From Anaerorudis cellulosivorans (GTDB lineage: Bacteria > Bacteroidota > Bacteroidia > Bacteroidales > Dysgonomonadaceae), in contig NZ_JAPCWE010000005.1 in the NCBI RefSeq assembly GCF_025943985.1, positions 118,907-182,906 of the forward strand: 64,000 nucleotides of DNA, given 5' to 3'. The notes under the pieces were generated by a model that had not been told where the DNA came from, did not search any database, and saw only the letters and a list, made by a program, of their open reading frames with translations. This document shows, in pieces, positions 39,067 through 46,631 of the stretch. Every line of letters starts with the position of its first letter. Within the stretch, counting starts at the first letter, position 1. Made by a program: the position numbers and the translations under genes.

Positions 39067-40446
39067 ATGCCTCTTTACAGCAAAAAAAGTAAGGAGGCAT
39101 ACATTATGGTGAACTTCAAACGCTCCTTCCGCGATTTAATAAAAAACAAAGATTGGAAGGCTCTGAAACAATCGTTAAATCAATTCAATCCGCACGAAAT
39201 AGCCCAATTCATCAACGACCTTCCCGAAGGCGAAGATGTTATTTTGTTTCGTCTTCTCAACAGAGAACAGGCCAAAGAAACCTTTCGGCACCTGTCGCAC
39301 GAAAACCAAGAACACATCATTGAAGGGTTGGCCCAACATATCCATAAACTCTCCGATTTGCTTAACGATCTCGAACCGGACGACAGGACAGCCTTCTTTG
39401 AAGAATTGCCGGGTAAAGTTACGCAGCACCTCATCCAACTCTTGTCTGACGAGGAAAGAAAAATTGCCATGCAGCTGCTTGGTTATCCCGAGAACAGCAT
39501 CGGACGATTGATGACGCCCGAATACGTTGCGGTTAAACCCGATTTCACCATCGAACAAGTTTTTGCACACATCCGGCAATATGGCAAGGATTGCGAAACC
39601 ATCGACAGCATTTATGTTGTAGACAAAAACTGGAAATTGCTGGACGACATTCACATCAAAGATATCATTCTGGCTTCGCCCGAGCAAACCGTTTCCGAAC
39701 TCATGGATCATCGTTTTGTGGCACTCAACGCGATGGACGATCAGGAAATGGCCATACGTGTTTTCAAAGATTACGACCGGGTCTCGTTGCCTGTCGTAAA
39801 CGCCGATGGAATTCTGCTTGGCATTGTTACGTTTGACGACATTATGGACGTTGTTGAAGAAGAATCTACCGAAGATTTCCACAAATTCGGTTCGTTGCAA
39901 GAGCCCATCATCAATCCACTCAAAGCTTCAACCTTTCATTTGTTCCGTGAACGCATTTTTTGGCTGGCGGCGCTCCTTTTCGTAAACCTCTTTTCCGGAG
40001 CAGTTCTTTCGAGTTTCGAGAGTGTGATTCAATCGGTGGTTTCGCTCGTATTTTTTCTTCCCCTCATCATCGACAGTGCAGGAAATGCTGGATCGCAAAC
40101 GGCATCGCTCATGATTCGTTCGCTTGCCACAGGCGATGTCCACTTGAAAGATGGGTACAAGTTGGTAGGAAAAGAATTTATCGTTTCCTTTCTACTGGGA
40201 ATCACAATGGCCATCGGTGTCGCGGCGATAGCTAAATTCCGATCACCCGAAATTATTTATATCGTTGCCCTTACCATGGTTTCGGTTGTGATGATTGGCA
40301 GTTTGATCGGCTTGCTGTTGCCGTTTATTTTCACAAAACTGAAACTCGACCCTGCAACGGCCAGCGCTCCGCTGATTACCTCCATTGCCGATATCCTCGG
40401 CATCGTGATCTATTTTTCGCTTGCCTCTCATTTTTTGGGTTTTTAA
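39067..40446 (+). CDS. mgtE: Magnesium transporter MgtE
   Basis: 459 residues from 39067, or 446 from the in-frame ATG at 39106; each start has its own AAGGAGG at 6-8 nt, which is unusual in a phylum that mostly lacks Shine-Dalgarno signals. The start at 39106 gives the family-like N-terminus MVNFKRSFRDLIKNKDWKAL. The N domain (about residues 20-140) is rich in acidic residues, the CBS pair spans about 145-265 (ESIDSIYVVDKNWKLLD-like and LPVVNADGILLGIVTFDDI), and five membrane segments follow, containing DSAGNAGSQTASLMIRSLATG, the pore signature. It is a Mg2+-gated channel that closes when cytosolic Mg2+ is high. It has an upstream leader ORF. Confidence 0.94.
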   Translation: MPLYSKKSKEAYIMVNFKRSFRDLIKNKDWKALKQSLNQFNPHEIAQFINDLPEGEDVILFRLLNREQAKETFRHLSHENQEHIIEGLAQHIHKLSDLLNDLEPDDRTAFFEELPGKVTQHLIQLLSDEERKIAMQLLGYPENSIGRLMTPEYVAVKPDFTIEQVFAHIRQYGKDCETIDSIYVVDKNWKLLDDIHIKDIILASPEQTVSELMDHRFVALNAMDDQEMAIRVFKDYDRVSLPVVNADGILLGIVTFDDIMDVVEEESTEDFHKFGSLQEPIINPLKASTFHLFRERIFWLAALLFVNLFSGAVLSSFESVIQSVVSLVFFLPLIIDSAGNAGSQTASLMIRSLATGDVHLKDGYKLVGKEFIVSFLLGITMAIGVAAIAKFRSPEIIYIVALTMVSVVMIGSLIGLLLPFIFTKLKLDPATASAPLITSIADILGIVIYFSLASHFLGF

Positions 40447-40536
40447 GAAATACTGTGCTTCGCCGATTTCTTTGTTGTTATTTGTGAAATTAGATAAATG
40501 CAACTTAAATACCCTTTTTCAATGCCGATATATTCG

Positions 40537-40544
40537 TAAATTTG
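40537..40544 (+). promoter_or_regulatory. -7 box upstream of the TPR-like lipoprotein gene
   Basis: TAAATTTG fits TAnnTTTG. A TTT-rich stretch lies about 19 nt upstream. The ATG at 40565 is 21 nt downstream. Confidence 0.45.
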
Positions 40545-40564
40545 TTCACTATACGATACGAAAT

Positions 40565-41434
40565 ATGACAGAGAAAAAGAGAACATCGTCCAATCCGAGC
40601 ATCAAATTTCGAATTGCAGCCGTTTTTTGTCCCGTCTTTCTCGGATTTTTTTTGATCGTTTCCTGTTCGCAACATAAAGAAAAAACGGCCAAAGACTATC
40701 TTACTGCCGCTCAACAGGCTTATGAAGAAGGCAATTATGATTTGGCTAAAATACAGATTGACAGCATAAAAATAAAATATCCGAAAGCTTTTAAAGAGAT
40801 CAAAGCCGGCTTGGCGTTGATGCAGGATGTGCGGTTGGCCGAAAACCGGCGCAACATTGCCTTCTGCGATTCCATGCTTCAGGTCAACTACGATTCGTTG
40901 AAAGTCTTGCTGCTGAAATTCGATTACGTTCGCGATAAAGAATATCAGGAGTTTGGCGATTACATTCCCAAAATCTATCCGCTAAGCCAAACCCTGCGGC
41001 AAAACACCGTACGATCGGGTGTGCAGGAAAAAGGCAACCTTTACCTCGAAAGTGTTGTTGTTGGCGGCAATATCCATCACAACCACATCAGAGTCAGCCT
41101 CCCCGAAGGCGAATATGCCGAAACCCTTCCCGTCACGGCTGAAGGACTGAATTACCGTTTCAGCACCCTTACCGCAAGTTACGAGATTGTGCGCTACAGC
41201 GGAAAGAATGAAAACGGCGTGGCCCAATTTGTTTATACCTTCAAAGACCACCCCATTACGGTGCATTTCATTGGCAAACGAACGCTATCGAAACGCATGT
41301 CGACCAACGAAAAAGAAGCCATCGCTCAATCGTACGAACTCTCATCTCTTCTGCTCGAAATCGAACGCCTGAAGCTCGAAAAAGAAAAAAGCGAAGTCCT
41401 CATTCGTTACCTGTTGAGCAAGAAAACCGAATAA
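40565..41434 (+). CDS. Uncharacterised lipoprotein with an N-terminal TPR-like segment
   Basis: 289 residues from ATG 40565, 21 nt after a -7 box; the longer frame from 40421 would overlap mgtE. A basic N-terminus (MTEKKRTSSNPSIKFRIAAV) leads to a hydrophobic stretch ending in LIVSC, a lipobox. Residues about 40-75 (AKDYLTAAQQAYEEGNYDLAKIQIDSIKIKY) read like one TPR hairpin. The middle is beta-rich (NLYLESVVVGGNIHHNHIRV) and the C-terminus (about 255-289) is a charged helix (LLLEIERLKLEKEKSEVLIR). I know no function. It appears to be a single gene. Confidence 0.7.
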   Translation: MTEKKRTSSNPSIKFRIAAVFCPVFLGFFLIVSCSQHKEKTAKDYLTAAQQAYEEGNYDLAKIQIDSIKIKYPKAFKEIKAGLALMQDVRLAENRRNIAFCDSMLQVNYDSLKVLLLKFDYVRDKEYQEFGDYIPKIYPLSQTLRQNTVRSGVQEKGNLYLESVVVGGNIHHNHIRVSLPEGEYAETLPVTAEGLNYRFSTLTASYEIVRYSGKNENGVAQFVYTFKDHPITVHFIGKRTLSKRMSTNEKEAIAQSYELSSLLLEIERLKLEKEKSEVLIRYLLSKKTE

Positions 41435-41606
41435 CTCTTCTTCTTGACTGCGCATTTCGGACTGAAACTGATACGTGAATTTCATGCTAAAATCAAACGC
41501 TACTATTTCGATATCGAAGTAAAGGAGTTAAACCCGATAAAGCGAAGCTGAATGGCCTTAAATATCCACTTCCCTATGGTATTATACTGCATGCTGCTTA
41601 TTGCAG
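41435..41606. other. Intergenic sequence with a short coding-like frame
   Basis: Between the lipoprotein and the repeat element no standard gene is found. A frame at 41444-41551 (TTG start) gives a 35-residue charged, aromatic peptide containing HAKIKRYYFDIEVKELNPIK. It has no ATG and no convincing start site, and could be a remnant of a decayed gene. Confidence 0.25.
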
Positions 41607-41876
41607 TTTCTTCGCTCTTCCTTCGCTCCTTGTTCGCTCTTTCTTCGCTTCAAGGCAGGGAAGACAACATCGGATTTCGTGGTATTTGTGTAAAGCAAAC
41701 CTGCGCGTATGCCGCATGTAGAGCGGGATTCTCATGCGGAGGCGGAACGGACTTTGTGCGAGGATGACGCAAGCCTGATGCAAGCATGGAGCGAGGAAGG
41801 TGCAGCCTTGGTGCGGAGTTGGTGCAGCCTTGGTACGGAGAAGGTGTTTGTTTTGCACTTGCAGGTTGATTCTACA
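41607..41876 (+). repeat. Dispersed intergenic element with 11-nt units, copy 2
   Basis: Colinear with 17533-17727. The left arm has four 11-nt units at 41607-41650 (TTTCTTCGCTC, TTCCTTCGCTC, CTTGTTCGCTC, TTTCTTCGCTT). A shared core follows (CAAGGCAGGGAAG...TTTCGTGG...ACCTGCG-GTATGCCGC), with a 7-bp hairpin CCGCATG (41712-41718) / CATGCGG (41733-41739) at the place where copy 1 has a different hairpin. The right arm has eight 11-nt units at 41755-41842, ending GGTGCAGCCTT, GGTGCGGAGTT, GGTGCAGCCTT, GGTACGGAGAA. The tail GTTTTGCACTTGC-GGTTGA is shared. No protein is encoded. It ends 22 nt before the tRNA-Gln promoter. Confidence 0.75.
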
Positions 41877-41898
41877 AAATAAAAAAATGGCAAAGAAA

Positions 41899-41930
41899 TT
41901 TGCAAATTAGCAAAGGTTATCCTACTTTTG
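41899..41930 (+). promoter_or_regulatory. Promoter of tRNA-Gln
   Basis: TTTG (41899-41902), 20 nt, TACTTTTG (41923-41930). Both boxes match the Bacteroidota consensus; the tRNA begins 28 nt downstream. Confidence 0.65.
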
Positions 41931-41958
41931 CACTGCTTTTCACGAAGCACATAAGGAT

Positions 41959-42029
41959 TGTCCTATGGTGTAACGGTAGCACATCTGATTTTGGTTCAGC
42001 CAGTCCAGGTTCGAATCCTGGTAGGACAA
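41959..42029 (+). tRNA. tRNA-Gln (anticodon TTG)
   Basis: A 71-nt cloverleaf. The acceptor stem TGTCCTA (41959-41965) pairs with TAGGACA (42022-42028). The anticodon loop TTTTGGT has TTG at 41991-41993, reading CAA. The T arm contains GGTTCGAATCC. CCA is not encoded and must be added by the cca product. Confidence 0.95.
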
Positions 42030-42037
42030 CAATCTAT

Positions 42038-42074
42038 AAAGGCAAATAGTTAAAAATAAACTATTTGCCTTTAT
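42038..42074. terminator. Terminator after tRNA-Gln
   Basis: A perfect 14-bp stem AAAGGCAAATAGTT (42038-42051) / AACTATTTGCCTTT (42059-42072) with a 7-nt loop. It is symmetric enough to stop transcripts from both sides. Between it and xylE (to 42249) there is no gene. Confidence 0.8.
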
Positions 42075-42249
42075 CATTCATAGGGTATCACCCAAATTTT
42101 ACCTATCCGGTATATTCGATTGGATCAAAAAAAGGATGTTCAAATGAATAATTCGATTCCTTTTCTTTTTTAGCGAATTCGCGAACTTCCCGGTTTCGAG
42201 ATGCGACAGTTGCAATTCGTTATTACTTTTTTTAGCGGGTTTGCGACTT

Positions 42250-43653
42250 TCATTGTACTTTCTTGTCCTTAACCCACAAAAGCTCCATCTCTTCCAGCGA
42301 TTTCCCTTTCGTTTCGGGCACCATTTTCCAAACAAACAGGGCCGACAAAACGGACATCACGCCGTAGAAGGCATACGTAAAGCCCGGACTGAATTCCATC
42401 ATGGCCGGATAGGTCGATGAAATCAGGTAGTTGGCAAACCATTGAAAGGCGACGGCAATGGCTACCGCTTGTCCCCTTATTTTATTGGGAAAGATTTCGG
42501 AAATCAACACCCAACAGATCGGTCCCCACGACATCATGAACGATGCCGTATAGATGATGATGAAGACCAGCGTGCTGATGCCGATGATGTTGTTGAACGC
42601 CAAGGCAGAGATTGCAAACATACCTACGGCCATCCCTATCGATCCGGTTATCAGAAGGGGCTTTCTACCCCATTTATCCACCGTGAGGATAGCTACTACA
42701 GTGAAAACGACATTCACGAAACCCATAATAACCGTTTGAAGCATCGATGCGTCCTTGGCCGCTCCCATGCTCTCGAAAATACGCGGGGCGTAATACAAGG
42801 CCACGTTGATGCCGACAAACTGCTGGAATACCGACAGCAGGATTCCGATGATAATGATCTTCTTGCCGTAAGAGAATACACTTGACTTGATCGAATGGTC
42901 GACCGTCTGTTTAATCTCGTTCAGTATACGACGGGCGGTTTCTTCACTCCTGTTGATTTTCGTAAGTACCGACAGGGCTTTTTCGTCCTGATGCATCAGC
43001 GCCAGATAGCGAGGTGTTTCAGGAACAAACAACAACAATATTCCGAACAGTGATGCAGGAATGGCCTCAGAGGCAAACATCCTGCGCCAACCAATGGCAT
43101 TGATCCACTCTATCGACTGACCTCGGGCTATTTCCCAGTTTACGAAATAGACAACCAGCATGCCGAAAATGATGGCAAACTGGTTGAACGATACCAACCG
43201 ACCGCGAATTGCAGCAGGAGAAATCTCGCTGATATACATGGGCGAAACGGCCGATGCCAACCCTACGCCGATACCGCCCAAAATGCGGTAGATATTGAAA
43301 GTGATCAGCAAACCGACCGAAGGTTCGCCTTTGGGAAAAAACAGGGTTTCGGGATATCCCGATCCCAAAGCCGATATAAAAAACAGGGCGGATGCCAGAA
43401 GTAGGGTCTTGCGACGTCCCAATCGGTTGGAAAAAAAACCGGACAATATCCCTCCAATGATACATCCGATCAAGGCGCTCGACACTGTCGCCCCATGTAC
43501 CAGTGCGCTTAATCCCAACGGCTCGACAAGATAGGCCTGAAGCGATTTTTCGGCTCCCGAAATAACGGCTGTGTCATATCCGAAAAGCAATCCGCCCAAC
43601 GTGGCTACCAGCGTTATCGCGAAAATGTATGATGCGTTGTATTGTTTTGTCAT
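42250..43653 (-). CDS. Sugar:proton symporter, XylE-like (MFS sugar porter family)
   Basis: 467 residues with twelve membrane segments. The sugar porter signatures are present: GGLLFGYDTAVISGAEKSLQ at the N-terminus, the G-R-R loop (NRLGRRKTLLLAS) and the repeated DKWGRKP, and VPETPRYLALMHQDEKA between the halves; the C-terminus has VPETKGKSLEEME. The family includes E. coli XylE and galactose/arabinose porters. Because xylA and xylB are immediately upstream on the same strand, xylose is the likely substrate, but this is inference. A hairpin lies between xylA and this gene. Confidence 0.88.
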   Translation of the reverse strand: MTKQYNASYIFAITLVATLGGLLFGYDTAVISGAEKSLQAYLVEPLGLSALVHGATVSSALIGCIIGGILSGFFSNRLGRRKTLLLASALFFISALGSGYPETLFFPKGEPSVGLLITFNIYRILGGIGVGLASAVSPMYISEISPAAIRGRLVSFNQFAIIFGMLVVYFVNWEIARGQSIEWINAIGWRRMFASEAIPASLFGILLLFVPETPRYLALMHQDEKALSVLTKINRSEETARRILNEIKQTVDHSIKSSVFSYGKKIIIIGILLSVFQQFVGINVALYYAPRIFESMGAAKDASMLQTVIMGFVNVVFTVVAILTVDKWGRKPLLITGSIGMAVGMFAISALAFNNIIGISTLVFIIIYTASFMMSWGPICWVLISEIFPNKIRGQAVAIAVAFQWFANYLISSTYPAMMEFSPGFTYAFYGVMSVLSALFVWKMVPETKGKSLEEMELLWVKDKKVQ

Positions 43654-43681
43654 TTTTTACCCGTAATAAATAAAGGAAACC

Positions 43682-43707
43682 CGGCCGGTTTTTCAAGCAA
43701 CCGACCG
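43682..43707 (-). terminator. Hairpin between xylA and the sugar symporter gene
   Basis: On the minus strand CGGTCGGTT (43699-43707) pairs with AACCGGCCG (43682-43690), a 9-bp stem with one G.U pair, followed by a T-rich stretch. It may attenuate transcription from xylA into the symporter. Confidence 0.5.
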
Positions 43708-43730
43708 AGCATCCGTTATGTTTCACCCTT

Positions 43731-45053
43731 TTATATGTACATGTTTACAATGGCTTCGTAAAGCTCCTGTTTTCCGCTGATCTGTGCCGGCTCCCTGCCC
43801 ATCGAAAGTGCATAAGCGCGCAAATCTTCCAACGAAAGTTTCCCTTCTTCGAACGCTTTCCCTTTTCCGCTGTCGAAAGAAGCATACCGATCCTTGAGCA
43901 TCTCGAGATAAGGCGACTTTTCGAGTATGGCGGCGGCAGCTTCCAACGCCCGTGCGAAAACATCCATCCCCGCTATGTGCGCAATGAAGATGTCATCCAA
44001 ATCGGTGGAATTGCGCCGGGTTTTGGCGTCGAAATTCGTACCGCCGCCCTGCAAACCGCCATTACGCAAGATGACCAGCATCGCCTGCGTCAACTCGTAC
44101 ACGTCTATCGGGAACTGGTCGGTATCCCATCCGTTCTGATAATCGCCCCGGTTGGCATCTATCGAACCCAACATACCGGCATCCGCAGCACACTGCAATT
44201 CATGTTCAAACGTATGGCCGGCCAACGTGGCGTGATTGACCTCGATGTTCAGTTTGAAATCCTTATCGAGATTATGTGCACGAAGAAAACCGATGACCGT
44301 TTCGGCATCCACATCGTACTGGTGTTTGGTCGGCTCCATGGGTTTCGGCTCGATGAGGAAAGTTCCTTTGAAACCCTTCGAGCGGGCATAATCGCGCGCC
44401 AGGGTCAACATCATGGCCAGATGTTCCTTTTCGCGTTTCATGTCGGTATTCAGCAGACTCATGTAGCCTTCTCTGCCTCCCCAGAACACGTAATTTTCGC
44501 CTCCCAGCGCGATGGTGGCATCCAACGCATTTTTGATTTGCGTGGCGGCATAAGCCACACTCTCAAAATTGGGATTGGTGGCGGCGCCGTTCATGTAACG
44601 TTTGTGGCCGAAAACGTTGGCCGTTCCCCACAACAACTTGATTCCTGTTTGAGCCATCTTCTCCTTGGCGTAGGATACCATTTGTTTTAGGTTCGATTCG
44701 TATTCCCCGAGCGAATCCCCTTCGTCTACCAGGTCGATATCGTGAAAGCAAAAATATTCGATCCCGATTTTTTGCATGAACTCGAAAGCAGCATCCATTT
44801 TGTTTTTTGCCCGCTCTATCGGATCTGCCCCTTCGTTCCACGGAAAATTTTTTGTCGGTCCACCAAACGGATCGGTACCTTCGGCACACAATGTATGCCA
44901 GTAGGCCATCGAAAATTTGAACCAATCTTTCATCTTGCGACCGTAAACTTCTTTTTCCGCATCATAATAACGAAAAGAGAAAGGGTTTTTGCTTTCTTTT
45001 CCTTCAAACTTGATTTTCCCTATACCGGGAAAAAATTCTTTTTTTTCTTCCAT
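43731..45053 (-). CDS. xylA: Xylose isomerase
   Basis: 440 residues, class II length. The catalytic His104 and Asp107 are in [15 protein letters not shown]; the metal ligands appear in [57 protein letters not shown] and [14 protein letters not shown]. The enzyme converts D-xylose to D-xylulose in the cytoplasm. It is downstream of xylB by 49 nt and upstream of the symporter. Confidence 0.98.
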   Translation of the reverse strand: MEEKKEFFPGIGKIKFEGKESKNPFSFRYYDAEKEVYGRKMKDWFKFSMAYWHTLCAEGTDPFGGPTKNFPWNEGADPIERAKNKMDAAFEFMQKIGIEYFCFHDIDLVDEGDSLGEYESNLKQMVSYAKEKMAQTGIKLLWGTANVFGHKRYMNGAATNPNFESVAYAATQIKNALDATIALGGENYVFWGGREGYMSLLNTDMKREKEHLAMMLTLARDYARSKGFKGTFLIEPKPMEPTKHQYDVDAETVIGFLRAHNLDKDFKLNIEVNHATLAGHTFEHELQCAADAGMLGSIDANRGDYQNGWDTDQFPIDVYELTQAMLVILRNGGLQGGGTNFDAKTRRNSTDLDDIFIAHIAGMDVFARALEAAAAILEKSPYLEMLKDRYASFDSGKGKAFEEGKLSLEDLRAYALSMGREPAQISGKQELYEAIVNMYI

Positions 45054-45102
45054 GTTTTTATTGTTTTAAGTAAGTGAATGTATGGTGTATATTATGTTGT
45101 TT

Positions 45103-46590
45103 TTATCCGATTTCCGAAGTCAGACGGCTCTTCCACTGTTCATAGGCCGATTGGTATTGCAACCGGTTTTTTGTGTTGGGCTCTACCGTCATGATTTTCT
45201 GCAACGATGCAAACGCCTCTTCGTGCGATGCATATATCCCCGCACCTATGCCTGCCGCTTTGGCCGCACCTGCCGCACCGTCGGTATCGTACAGCTCGAT
45301 GACAGCCTCGGTGACACCTGCCAGCGTCTCCCGGAAAACCGGACTGAGGAACATGTTGGCGTTGCCTGCCCGTATCATCGTGATGTCCATGCCCATGGAT
45401 TCCATGATTTCCGTGCCGTACTTGAACGAAAAAACGATACCTTCCTGCGAAGCTCTCAAAAGGTCGGCAACGGAATGGATATTGAAATTGATACCGTGAA
45501 AAGAGCAGCCGATATCTTTGTTTTGCAGAATGCGTTCCGCTCCGTTTCCGAAAGGAATCACCGTAAGTCCTTTTGCCCCGATGGCGGATTGCGCAGCCAA
45601 GGCGTTCATGTCGTTGTAAGAAAAACCCTCGCGCATCATGTTCCGTTTGAGCCACGAATTGAGAATCCCCGTACCGTTGATGCACAACAAGACGCCGAGT
45701 CGCGGCTCTTCGGGGGTATGGTTCACATGCGCAAACGTGTTTACGCGCGAAAGCGGGTCGTAATTAACTTCTCCCAACACGCCATAAACTACCCCGGAAG
45801 TTCCTGCCGTTGAGGCAATTTCTCCCGGATTAAATACATTGAGCGAAACGGCGTTGTTGGGCTGATCACCGGCACGGTAACTTACGGGCGTACCCGCTTT
45901 CAGTCCCAGCTCCGCCGCAGCCACGGCAGAAACGGTGCCTTGCGTTCCGAATATCGGAACGATATCGGGCAGCAGCGCGTAATCGAAACCGAAATAGTTC
46001 ATCACATCTTCCGAGATCCGGTTTTCCTTGAAATCCCAGAAGATCCCTTCCGACAAGCCTTCAATCGTCATGCCGATGGTGCCGGTAAGCTTCATCGCGA
46101 TATAATCTCCGGGAAGCATGATTTTGTAGATCCGACGGTAGATCTCCGGCTCGTTCTCCTTTACCCAGGCAAGTTTAGATGCCGTGAAGTTGCCCGGCGA
46201 ATTCAGCAGATGCGACAATGCCCTCTCGCGGCCTATTGCCTCGAATGCCTTTTCGCCATAAGGAACCGCCCGACTGTCGCACCAAATAATGGACGGACGA
46301 AGCACCTTCCGGTTCTTGTCAACCAACACCAACCCGTGCATCTGCCACGAGATGCCGATGGCCTTGATCTCTTCGGCCCTAACCCCCGATTTCCTCATCA
46401 CCGCATGATGGGCTTGCTTGAGGTGTTCCCACCACATCTCCGGATCCTGCTCTGCCCACCCCGGCCGTTCAGCATAAATCGGCATCTCCGTCTTGGGCGA
46501 ATAATCCGATGCCGCAATCTTTCCGCTTTCGGCTTCCACCAAACAAGCCTTCACCGAAGAGCTCCCTATGTCGTATCCCAATAAATACAT
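45103..46590 (-). CDS. xylB: Xylulokinase
   Basis: 495 residues. FGGY-kinase signatures include YLLGYDIGSSSVKACLVEAE, KAIGISWQMHGLVLVD, IWCDSRAVP and the later GTSGVVYGVLG and GARGLTVIPF-like motif (seen as GAKGLTVIPFGNGAERIL). It phosphorylates D-xylulose for entry into the pentose phosphate pathway. It follows uxuA after a short gap that contains a 9-nt tandem repeat. Confidence 0.96.
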   Translation of the reverse strand: MYLLGYDIGSSSVKACLVEAESGKIAASDYSPKTEMPIYAERPGWAEQDPEMWWEHLKQAHHAVMRKSGVRAEEIKAIGISWQMHGLVLVDKNRKVLRPSIIWCDSRAVPYGEKAFEAIGRERALSHLLNSPGNFTASKLAWVKENEPEIYRRIYKIMLPGDYIAMKLTGTIGMTIEGLSEGIFWDFKENRISEDVMNYFGFDYALLPDIVPIFGTQGTVSAVAAAELGLKAGTPVSYRAGDQPNNAVSLNVFNPGEIASTAGTSGVVYGVLGEVNYDPLSRVNTFAHVNHTPEEPRLGVLLCINGTGILNSWLKRNMMREGFSYNDMNALAAQSAIGAKGLTVIPFGNGAERILQNKDIGCSFHGINFNIHSVADLLRASQEGIVFSFKYGTEIMESMGMDITMIRAGNANMFLSPVFRETLAGVTEAVIELYDTDGAAGAAKAAGIGAGIYASHEEAFASLQKIMTVEPNTKNRLQYQSAYEQWKSRLTSEIG

Positions 46591-46604
46591 ACTTATGATT
46601 TTAT

Positions 46605-46630
46605 GAATTTATGAATTTATGAATTTTATT
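46605..46630. repeat. Short 9-nt tandem repeat between uxuA and xylB
   Basis: Three copies of TTTATGAAT in the 41-nt gap. It is too short and imperfect to be called a phase-variable tract with confidence. Confidence 0.5.
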
Positions 46631-46631
46631 T

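Noticed and set aside
41755..41842. CRISPR array
   Set aside because: The units are 11 nt, adjacent and degenerate, with no spacers and no cas genes.
42099..42335. 78-codon minus frame downstream of the symporter gene
   Set aside because: It overlaps the symporter 3' end, lacks any signature and has no plausible start.
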